64,000 bases of DNA, taken from CAZMVY01 sp964653435 (lineage in GTDB: Bacteria; Planctomycetota; Phycisphaerae; UBA1845; PWPN01). A model generated the notes under the pieces. It was not told the DNA's origin. It made no database searches and saw nothing but the letters and a program-made list of their open reading frames with translations. Positions 40,973-48,114 of this stretch are shown here, one piece after another. Numbering within the stretch: position 1 is the stretch's first letter; the number at the start of each line of letters is the position of its first letter. Location: positions 6,955 to 70,954 of the forward strand of contig CAZZFA010000015.1 of NCBI GenBank assembly GCA_964653435.1, read 5' to 3'. Position numbers and translations under genes: made by a program.

Positions 40973-42973
40973 ATGGGCCTGATCCACGTCCTTCCCGACC
41001 TCCTCGTCAACCGGATCGCCGCCGGTGAGGTGATCGAACGCCCCGCCAGCGTCGTCAAGGAGCTGATCGAGAACAGCATCGACGCCGAGGCGACGCGGAT
41101 CGAGGTGGCGATCGAGGACGGCGGGCGTCGACTCATCCGCGTCACCGACAACGGCACCGGTATGAGCGAAGATGACGTGGCCCTCGCCGTCGTCCCGCAT
41201 GCCACCAGCAAGATCGAGCGCGAGGAGGATCTCTTCGCCATCGGAACGATGGGCTTCCGCGGCGAGGCCCTGGCGAGTATCGCAGCCGTGTCCGACCTGA
41301 GGCTCGTTTCACGGCGGGCCGACTCCGACGCGGCCTACGAAATCCGGGCGTGCGGCGACCGAATCGACGGCCCGAAGGCCGCCGGCGCCCCGCTCGGCAC
41401 GACGGTCGAAGTCCGACAGCTCTTCTTCAACGTGCCCGCCCGGCGGAAGTTCCTTCGCACCGCGCAGACGGAGTTCGGTCACATCGTCGAACAGGTAGCC
41501 CGCGTGGCCCTGGCTCATCCGCGCGTGGAGTTCCGCGTCACGCATGACGGGCGAGAGGTTCACCGCCTCCCGCCGACCGAGTCTCTCCGTGAGCGTATCT
41601 CGGACTTCTACGGCGACGAACTGGCCGGGGCGCTGATTCCGATTCAGCGAACCGAGCGCGGCGTCGCGCTCACCGGGCTCGTTTCACCCCCGGCGCAGAG
41701 CCGCTCGACGAACCGATGGGAATACACATTCCTCAACGGGCGTTTTATCCGCGACAAATTCATCGCCCACGCCGTCCGCGAGGCGTACCGCGGGCTGATC
41801 GACCCGCAACGCCACCCGGTAACGTTCCTCATGCTGCGGATCGACCCGGCCGACGTGGACGTCAACGTGCATCCGACGAAGATCGAGGTCCGCTGGCGCG
41901 ACTCGAATCTGATCCACTCGCTCGTCCTGACGGCGATGCGCGATACATTCCTGCAGCATGACCTCACCCCGCCTCTGGCATTGTCTGCTCCCCGCGACGA
42001 AGACGCCGAGCAGCGCCGCCAGAAGATCCGTCAGGCCATGGCCGACTTCTTCAAGAGCCGCCAGCCGCCGGCAAACCAAGGTTCGCTCCCGTTCGCCGGT
42101 ACGCGGCCCTCGCCCGCAGGGGCGGGTTTCGGGCGCGGTCCGGCAACGTCGGCCTCGGGTTCCGGGTTCCGGATTCCGGGTTCCGCGCCTCCGGCTCCAA
42201 GCTTCGCAGACGGGCGGCCGGGCTCATCCCGACCGGGCCACGGGGATGAATCCCGCAGCTCGTGTGGAGAATTGCAATCGGCCCTGCCGGAACCCGGTCG
42301 CCCGATCACCGCCGGGCCCGCGCCGATTCCGCAATCCGAAATCCGCAATCCGCAATCGCCAGCCCCGGAACCTGATGATGCCGTCCTCCGCGCGGCCTTC
42401 CGCGCCGACCGCGTCCTGCAAGTCCACGCGAGCTACCTCGTCGCCGAGACGCCGGAGGGAATGGTCATCATCGACCAGCACGCGCTGCACGAGCGGATCC
42501 TGTACGAACAGTTGCACGATCAGATCTCGCGCGGCCCGCTCGAAGCGCAGCGGCTCCTTCTGCCGGAAACGGTTGAAATCTCGCCGGAGCAGATGGGCGT
42601 CCTGGAGGTGCATGGGGACCTGCTCAGGCGACTGGGGCTGGAACTCACGGCGTTCGGCCCAGGCACGGTGGCCGTGCATGCGTGCCCATCCCTGCTCCGC
42701 GGACCGAGCGTTCCCGGCTTCGTGCGCGATCTGATCGAGAAGCTCTCGCAGCAGTCGGGGCGGAGCGAACCGGAGGCGATGCTTCAGGAAATCCTCGCCA
42801 TGACGGCCTGCAAGGCCGCGATCAAGGCCGGCGATCCGCTCTCGCCGGAGGAGATCGTCGCGCTGCTCGCGCAAGCAGAACGTGTGGAGAAGAGCACGAA
42901 CTGCCCGCACGGCCGCCCAACATCACTGCGCCTGACCGTCGCGGACCTCGAACGGCAATTCAAGCGAACGTGA
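40973..42973 (+). CDS. mutL: DNA mismatch repair protein MutL
   Basis: A 666-residue MutL homologue. The N-terminal GHKL ATPase has VVKELIENSIDAEATRI, DNGTGM, TMGFRGEALASIAAVS and STNRWEYTFLNGR, with VNVHPTKIEVRWRD ending that part. A Pro/Ser/Gly-rich linker (about 365-465) contains two 7-bp tandem repeat insertions. The C-terminal dimerisation domain has IIDQHALHERILYEQL, and a zinc-binding-like STNCPHGRPTSLRL near the end. A DQHAxHERI motif is present, so this may be an endonuclease-type MutL. ATG 40973 is the first start giving the conserved MGLIHVLPD. Confidence 0.95.
   Translation: MGLIHVLPDLLVNRIAAGEVIERPASVVKELIENSIDAEATRIEVAIEDGGRRLIRVTDNGTGMSEDDVALAVVPHATSKIEREEDLFAIGTMGFRGEALASIAAVSDLRLVSRRADSDAAYEIRACGDRIDGPKAAGAPLGTTVEVRQLFFNVPARRKFLRTAQTEFGHIVEQVARVALAHPRVEFRVTHDGREVHRLPPTESLRERISDFYGDELAGALIPIQRTERGVALTGLVSPPAQSRSTNRWEYTFLNGRFIRDKFIAHAVREAYRGLIDPQRHPVTFLMLRIDPADVDVNVHPTKIEVRWRDSNLIHSLVLTAMRDTFLQHDLTPPLALSAPRDEDAEQRRQKIRQAMADFFKSRQPPANQGSLPFAGTRPSPAGAGFGRGPATSASGSGFRIPGSAPPAPSFADGRPGSSRPGHGDESRSSCGELQSALPEPGRPITAGPAPIPQSEIRNPQSPAPEPDDAVLRAAFRADRVLQVHASYLVAETPEGMVIIDQHALHERILYEQLHDQISRGPLEAQRLLLPETVEISPEQMGVLEVHGDLLRRLGLELTAFGPGTVAVHACPSLLRGPSVPGFVRDLIEKLSQQSGRSEPEAMLQEILAMTACKAAIKAGDPLSPEEIVALLAQAERVEKSTNCPHGRPTSLRLTVADLERQFKRT
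42155..42187 (+). repeat. 7-bp tandem repeat in the mutL linker (GGGTTCC units)
   Basis: Units GGGTTCC GGGTTCC GGATTCC GGGTTCC follow one another without gaps and code for SGFRIPGS-type residues in the MutL linker. Related runs lie at 42324-42359, 52485-52509 and 63274-63306. Confidence 0.7.
42324..42359 (+). repeat. 7-bp tandem repeat in the mutL linker (CAATCCG units)
   Basis: GATTCCG, CAATCCG, AAATCCG, CAATCCG, CAATCGC are five consecutive 7-bp units. They code for IPQSEIRNPQS in the second part of the MutL linker. As 7 is not a multiple of 3, each unit number must combine to keep frame; the frame is intact here. Confidence 0.7.
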
Positions 42974-43365
42974 ATGACGAGGGGACGGCGAGGCCTCCCG
43001 GCGACCGTCGGCGGGGCGAATGCCCACCGCAGGCCGTTGCGAACCCCGTTCACACATCGGCCATGTTCGCGGGTCCCTGGAACCGATGGCCCGCCTTGCA
43101 CCGCCTTCTGGTTGCAAAACCGCCGGAACTCCGAAACGCAGCCGTAATTCAGGAACAAAAGCTGCATGCGGTACCGGGTCCTCGCCAAGTCGCTACCACG
43201 ACAGGAAGCACCACCTACCGCCTTGCCCCATACTGAACGAGATTGCATGGCGTGCGGGTGTGATTGGCATCATCGATGGTGCATGAGTAAGAGAAGAGCG
43301 GCGGACGCGGGAAACTCGGAAAAACGCGCAACCTGGGTGTTTCCGAATAATGGGGCTGATACCCG
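42974..43365. other. Intergenic region with no supported gene
   Basis: About 390 bp between mutL and the promoter of the acyltransferase gene. Short open frames occur on both strands, but none shows a ribosome-binding site, signal peptide or family pattern. No tRNA, terminator with T-run or repeat family is visible. Confidence 0.4.
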
Positions 43366-43400
43366 TTGTGTCTCTCTCAGGTACATCCTATAATATAGGA
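43366..43400 (+). promoter_or_regulatory. Sigma70-type promoter overlapped by a 7-bp inverted repeat
   Basis: TTGTGT (43366-43371), a 17-base spacer, then a perfect TATAAT (43389-43394). The -10 lies within the inverted repeat TCCTATA-A-TATAGGA (43386-43400), which could be an operator that blocks polymerase. The transcript would run to the gene at 43619 with a ~215-base leader. Confidence 0.55.
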
Positions 43401-43449
43401 CAGATTACGTCACCGGTAGTGTCTGCAAGCGCTTGGCAGTGATCTTGGC

Positions 43450-43527
43450 GGTGTGGGACTACGGGAAACCCGTCCAAGGCGCCGGTCTTGTCTGCTTTCA
43501 AGTGCGTTCGGCGCAAGCTCCCACACT
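43450..43527 (+). ncRNA. Candidate structured leader RNA (three-way junction)
   Basis: In the leader between promoter and FeeM-like gene, an outer stem pairs GTGTGGGA (43451-43458) with TCCCACAC (43519-43526). Inside it a hairpin ACGGG-AAA-CCCGT (43461-43473) and a second stem GCGCCG/CGGCGC (43479-43484/43509-43514) complete a three-way junction. A 13-base perfect palindrome GCCAACGGTTGGC lies further down at 43555-43567, about 50 bases before the start codon. The arrangement resembles a cis-regulatory RNA, but I match it to no known class. Confidence 0.4.
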
Positions 43528-43618
43528 CCATCGGTTCGTTTCGCTCCAGCCATTGCCAACGGTTGGCCGTTAATAGACCGGCAGGCGTGACGGAGTGCCG
43601 TCTCAAGAGGAAAGAAGC

Positions 43619-44644
43619 ATGGTGAGTACTGCTGGCGTGGGCGAAGGCAGCGCGGCAAGCGCCGGAAACTGCAACACCGTGTACGGGCAAGACATCCTTG
43701 TATCAAGCGGATCGGACGGAGGCGTGGCACGTCGCGACGGCTCCTGGTATGTCGGCCGGGCGCGGACGTTCGCCGAGCTTCTGGCGGCGTATCGGCTTGT
43801 CTACGAATGTTACGTAGAGCGCGGCTACATCACGCCGAGTGCTGAAGGGATCCGTGTCACCTTCTACAATCTTCTGCCGAAGACTGCGACGTTTGTGTTG
43901 AGCCGGCGAAAGCAGCGACACGACAATCCGCCGGCCCGCATGCGCGAGCACGATGATCGGCTCCTGGGAACCGTGAGCGTCGCTATTGACTCGCCGGAGT
44001 ACGGCCTGCCCCTGGCCGAGACCTTCCCCGAGCAGTTGGAGGACCTCCGCAAACGGGGACGGTGCGTTGCAGAGGCCATCATGCTGGCACATCGGCCGGA
44101 CGGTTCGAAGCCCTCGCCGTTCGGGGAGTTCCAGCAGCTTCTGATGCTGCTTCGTTGCGTGACGGACTACGCGCGCCTTCACGAGGACGAAGGAACGAGG
44201 GTCCGCGACCTTTTCATACAATGCCATCCCCACCATGTGAATTTCTATAAACGGAAGCTCGCCTTCGAGGTGGTGGACGGGCCGCGTCCGTGTCCCAGCG
44301 TGCGCGGCGCCCCGGCCGTGCTCATGCATCACGATATGGATACCATTTTCGAACGCTCCCAGCGGCTCGTACCAAAGGCTAGCCGTTTCTTTCTTTCCCG
44401 CGAGCCGGACCCGGCTATCCGCGATAGCGGCTATCGGCTGCGGGGAGAGGACGTAATCCGCCTGCTCGCGCTCAAGCCGGAGCTGTGGCGGAGCGTTGCC
44501 CGTCGCAAACCCGCCTGCGCGAACTTCGCCGCGATGCGGCCCGACCTCTCAAGCGTATTGCCCGGGGGCATCCCGCGGGTCGTACGCCTGGCGGTACCGC
44601 AAACCGATGAGGCGGCCCACGCCCGGCGGGAGGCCGTCGCGTAA
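43619..44644 (+). CDS. N-acyl amino acid synthase, FeeM-like (GNAT fold)
   Basis: A 341-residue protein. The core (about 50-235) matches the FeeM-like/PEP-CTERM-associated acyltransferase pattern: ARTFAELLAAYRLVYECYVE, ITPSAEGIRVTFYNLLPKTA, LLGTVSVAIDSPEYGLPLAE, then KRGRCVAEAIMLAHRPDG. FeeM enzymes transfer a fatty acyl chain from acyl carrier protein to an amino acid; the LuxI-like fold makes a signalling role possible. The C-terminal ~100 residues are unfamiliar. An AAGAGGAAAG ribosome-binding region precedes ATG 43619. The gene has its own promoter and an unusually structured leader, so its expression is likely regulated. Confidence 0.78.
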   Translation: MVSTAGVGEGSAASAGNCNTVYGQDILVSSGSDGGVARRDGSWYVGRARTFAELLAAYRLVYECYVERGYITPSAEGIRVTFYNLLPKTATFVLSRRKQRHDNPPARMREHDDRLLGTVSVAIDSPEYGLPLAETFPEQLEDLRKRGRCVAEAIMLAHRPDGSKPSPFGEFQQLLMLLRCVTDYARLHEDEGTRVRDLFIQCHPHHVNFYKRKLAFEVVDGPRPCPSVRGAPAVLMHHDMDTIFERSQRLVPKASRFFLSREPDPAIRDSGYRLRGEDVIRLLALKPELWRSVARRKPACANFAAMRPDLSSVLPGGIPRVVRLAVPQTDEAAHARREAVA

Positions 44645-44783
44645 GTCAGGCTGCACCCTCGCTGCCAGGCGGACATAGCGAAACGCACGGCACCGCTCTC
44701 GACCGGAGGAAGCGGTGTCCCGTTGCGATTCTCCGCAGCGACCGCCTTGTCCGCCGCGGCAGCCCTCCCGTATAGTCCCCCTC

Positions 44784-46457
44784 ATGGAAACCAGCGGGCT
44801 GCTGATTGACGGGTTGATCGTCGTTCTGTATTTCGTTGCCATCACGGCCATCGGCCTGTACGCCGGGCGCAAGGAGAAGACCCTCGAAGACTACGCCCTC
44901 GGCGGGCGCAGGATCCCCTGGTGGGCCGTGGCGGCGTCCATCATCGCGGCCGAAACGAGCGCGGCCACGTTCATCGGCGCCCCGGCGGAGGGCTTCAAGC
45001 ACCGCGGCATCGTGTACGCGCAGATTACCCTGGGGTTGCTCTTCGGCCGGATCCTCGTGGGGCAGATCTTCCTCAAGCCCTACTACACGTACCGCGTCTA
45101 TACGGTGTATGACTTTCTCACCGTTCGCTTCGGCCCGAAATCGAAGAATTACGTGTCGATCCTTTTTCTGGTCATGCGAACGCTCGCGTCGGGGGTACGG
45201 CTGTACATCCCATCGCTGGTGCTCGTGCTGGCATGGCGGCTGTTCGTGCAGCACAAGGAGGTGCAGTTCGCCACGCTGGACTCCTGGGTGCCGTACGCGT
45301 GGGCGATTCTCCTCATCACGGGCCTCACATGCGCCTACACCGCCCTGGGCGGCATCAAGGCCGTGATCTGGACGGACCTGATCCAGGCCTCACTGATGAT
45401 CGCCGCTGCTTTCGTGGCTGTGGCGACGCTCCTGATGAAGATCGGCGACGGCAGCCTGGCTCAGGGTTTCGCCGTGCTCGTCCGCCACGTCCCGGAGATG
45501 AAGTCGTTCAGAGGGTACGCGCTTACGGGCTTCGAAGAGGCCGCACCGGGCATGACCACGTGGGAACTCGTCAAGCTCCTGCTCGCGAACAAGTACACCC
45601 TCCCGGCCACGCTGATCGGCGGGACGGCCAGCGCGATGGCCGCGTTCGGCACCGACCAGGACATGGTCCAGCGCATGCTGACGGCCAAGGACGTCAAGCG
45701 GAGCCGGCGGTCGCTCATCTCGGCCGCGCTGACGGCCATTCCGATCACAACGGCGTTCTCATTCATCGGCGTGCTGCTCATCGCGTACTACGAGCTGAAC
45801 CCGCAACTGCGTCCTCCGGCCGACAACGACGTGTTCGGCGCCTATATCCTCAAGGGAATGCCGGTGGTCATCCGGGGCTTCGTGCTGGCGTCGATTTTCG
45901 CGACGGCGATGGGGTCGCTCAGCGCCGCCCTGAACTCGCTCGCGACGAGCATGACGAACGACTGGTACGTTCCCTATTTCGCGCGGAACCGCGAGGAGGG
46001 CCATTACGTCAACGCCGCCCGCGTTTTCACCGGGGTTTTTTCGCTGCTCATGGTTCTGGCGGCCGTCGGCACCGCATACGTGAACGTGAAGGACCCGACG
46101 CTGACGATTATCCCGCTGGCTCTCGGCATACCGGGATGGTTCCTGGGTCCCATGCTCGGGGTGTTTCTCCTCGGAATGCTCACGCGCCGCCGGGGATCGG
46201 ACGGCGGCAATGTGATCGCGGCGACGGCGGGCATTGTGGTGGTGTTCCTGCTGAGCGGCAGCCACGTCGACGTGGCCAATCTCTTCGCCCCTCCGAACAC
46301 GCGCTACGAGCTGCCGTCGTGGATGCCGCGGGTTGCGTTCACGTGGTTTCAACTGATCGGCGCCTCGACGACGCTGGCGATCGGGCTGCTCTTCCGCACG
46401 CCCGAACACGTCGTCGAGAACGCGGCCCGAAAAGCGCAAGAGGGAAGCGCCCGTTGA
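44784..46457 (+). CDS. Sodium/solute symporter (SSS family)
   Basis: A 557-residue membrane protein with about 13 helices and the LeuT-fold SSS pattern. Visible features include YALGGRRIPWWAVAASIIAAE then TSAATFIGAPAEGFKHRG at the first helices, TALGGIKAVIWTDLIQASLM, and GTDQDMVQRMLTAKDVKRSR (the SSS signature in the 8th-9th helix region). It should use a sodium gradient to import a small organic solute; sugar, sialic acid and carboxylate transporters share this family. The ATG at 44784 is taken because the frame upstream from 44715 codes for a Pro/Arg-rich stretch. Confidence 0.9.
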   Translation: METSGLLIDGLIVVLYFVAITAIGLYAGRKEKTLEDYALGGRRIPWWAVAASIIAAETSAATFIGAPAEGFKHRGIVYAQITLGLLFGRILVGQIFLKPYYTYRVYTVYDFLTVRFGPKSKNYVSILFLVMRTLASGVRLYIPSLVLVLAWRLFVQHKEVQFATLDSWVPYAWAILLITGLTCAYTALGGIKAVIWTDLIQASLMIAAAFVAVATLLMKIGDGSLAQGFAVLVRHVPEMKSFRGYALTGFEEAAPGMTTWELVKLLLANKYTLPATLIGGTASAMAAFGTDQDMVQRMLTAKDVKRSRRSLISAALTAIPITTAFSFIGVLLIAYYELNPQLRPPADNDVFGAYILKGMPVVIRGFVLASIFATAMGSLSAALNSLATSMTNDWYVPYFARNREEGHYVNAARVFTGVFSLLMVLAAVGTAYVNVKDPTLTIIPLALGIPGWFLGPMLGVFLLGMLTRRRGSDGGNVIAATAGIVVVFLLSGSHVDVANLFAPPNTRYELPSWMPRVAFTWFQLIGASTTLAIGLLFRTPEHVVENAARKAQEGSAR

Positions 46458-46561
46458 CACCGCGGGCCGGGCCGCCGGCAAGACCGCCCGAGACCGCTCA
46501 CGCCGGATTGCCGGGCGCGCGGCATCGGGTATCATGGCGGGTCGTATCCTCACGGTGAGAA

Positions 46562-47974
46562 ATGAGTGAATCCGTCCTCGCGCAACCGGAGCCCCGAACA
46601 CGCAACCCCTGGATGTGGGTGCCCTCGCTCTACTTCGCACAGGGCATCCCCTATGTGGTTGTCGCCATGTCCGTCTCGGTGGTCATGTACAAGCGGCTCG
46701 GCGTTTCCAACGCCGAGATTGCTTTCTACACAAGCTGGCTCTACCTGCCCTGGGTCATCAAGCCGCTCTGGAGCCCGTTCGTCGATCTGTTCCGCACGAA
46801 AAGGTGGTGGACCGTCACGATGCAGGGGCTTGTCGGCCTGACGCTCGCGGCCGTAGCCTTCGCCATTCCGCTTCCCAACTTCTTTTTTCAGGCGACCCTC
46901 GCCCTCTTCTGCCTCGCGGCGTTCAGTTCCGCCACACACGACATCGCCGCCGACGGCTTCTACATGCTCGCGCTGCCGGAGCACCAGCAGGCCGCCTTCG
47001 TCGGCGTCCGCAGCACATTCTACCGGATCGCCATGATCACCGGTGAAGGGCTTCTCGTGGTGCTGGCCGGGCTGATTGAGAAACGCACCGGGCGTATCCC
47101 GTTCGCGTGGTCGATCACGTTCGGCGTCGTGGCGGTCCTGTTCCTGTGTCTGTTCGCGTACCATGCGTGGATCCTGCCGCGCCCGGCGGCCGATGCCCCC
47201 AAGACGCACAGCGGCTCCGGCGGCGTCTCGCGGGAGTTCTTCCGCGTCTTTGCCAAGTTCTTCACGAAGGACCGCATCGTGCTGACGATGGCCTTCCTGC
47301 TGCTCTACCGGTTTGCCGAGGCCCAGCTCATCAAGATGATCGGCCCGTTCCTGCTCGACCCGCCCGCCAAGGGCGGGCTCGGCCTGACCACGCAACAGTT
47401 CGGCTTCGCCAAGGGAACCGTCGGCGTGGTGGGTCTGCTCTGCGGAGGCATTCTGGGCGGCGTCGTGATCTCACGGCACGGCCTGAAGCGATGGCTGTGG
47501 CCGATGGTGTTGTTCATCAACCTGCCCGGGTGGATCTACATCCTGCTGGCCTACACCAGGCCCAGGAACCTCGCCGTGATCAGTGCGGCCGTCGGCGTCG
47601 AGCAGTTTACGTACGGATTCGGGTTCACGGCCTACATGCTTTACATGATCTATGTCGCCGAAGGCGAACACAAGACGGCCCATTACGCGCTCTGCACGGG
47701 CTTCATGGCGATGGGGATGATGCTACCGGGCATGCTCAGCGGATGGATGCAGCAGACGCTCGGGGGCTACCAGAACTTCTTCATCTGGGTGGTAATCTCG
47801 ACGATCCCGTGTTTCGTGGTCTCGTCGCTTATCCGGGTCCCCGAGGATTTCGGCCGGAGGCGATCTGTCCCGCAAGCGCCGCTCTGCACCCGTTGCGGCT
47901 ATAACCTTACCGGCAATGTGAGCGGGACGTGCCCCGAGTGCGGGACGGCCGTTCCGGCAGCCACAAAGGCGTAA
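46562..47974 (+). CDS. MFS transporter (AmpG-like) with fused C-terminal zinc ribbon
   Basis: A 470-residue protein. Residues 1-430 have 12 likely helices and the AmpG-like beginnings PSLYFAQGIPYVVVAMSVSV and KRLGVSNAEIAFYTSWLYLP with KPLWSPFVDLFRTKRWW. AmpG-type members import muropeptides or anhydro-sugars. The last ~30 residues are unusual: CTRCGYNLTGNVSGTCPECG forms a four-cysteine zinc ribbon of a sort common in planctomycete proteins. The ribbon would be cytoplasmic and could link transport to another factor. The ribbon is in the same frame and no stop separates it, so it is a true fusion unless there is a sequence error. Confidence 0.85.
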   Translation: MSESVLAQPEPRTRNPWMWVPSLYFAQGIPYVVVAMSVSVVMYKRLGVSNAEIAFYTSWLYLPWVIKPLWSPFVDLFRTKRWWTVTMQGLVGLTLAAVAFAIPLPNFFFQATLALFCLAAFSSATHDIAADGFYMLALPEHQQAAFVGVRSTFYRIAMITGEGLLVVLAGLIEKRTGRIPFAWSITFGVVAVLFLCLFAYHAWILPRPAADAPKTHSGSGGVSREFFRVFAKFFTKDRIVLTMAFLLLYRFAEAQLIKMIGPFLLDPPAKGGLGLTTQQFGFAKGTVGVVGLLCGGILGGVVISRHGLKRWLWPMVLFINLPGWIYILLAYTRPRNLAVISAAVGVEQFTYGFGFTAYMLYMIYVAEGEHKTAHYALCTGFMAMGMMLPGMLSGWMQQTLGGYQNFFIWVVISTIPCFVVSSLIRVPEDFGRRRSVPQAPLCTRCGYNLTGNVSGTCPECGTAVPAATKA

Positions 47975-48077
47975 CACGCGCCCCCTGCCGCCGCGCCGCG
48001 ACCTTTCTCCGAACGAAGACGGCCGACGAGGGCTCCACCGGCACGCCCGTCGGCCGCCTGGAATACACGTGCCCGTT

Positions 48078-48103
48078 CGGCCGGCCGTTCAACCGACCGG
48101 CCG
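48078..48103. terminator. GC-rich hairpin between convergent genes
   Basis: CGGCCGGCCGTT and AACCGACCGGCCG (48078-48103) form an 11-12 bp near-perfect stem with a very small loop. It lies in the gap between the convergent MFS and surface-protein genes and could terminate both transcripts, although no T-run follows. Confidence 0.4.
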
Positions 48104-48114
48104 ACATCATCGCA

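Noticed and set aside
40764..40982. Short plus-strand frame with SDEAAKRRSDAGQGTGRRS
   Set aside because: It is only the translation of the GACGAAGC-type intergenic repeat upstream of mutL.
43388..43730. Minus-strand Arg-rich frames in the FeeM-like leader
   Set aside because: No ribosome-binding site or family pattern; the region is better explained by the promoter and leader RNA structure.
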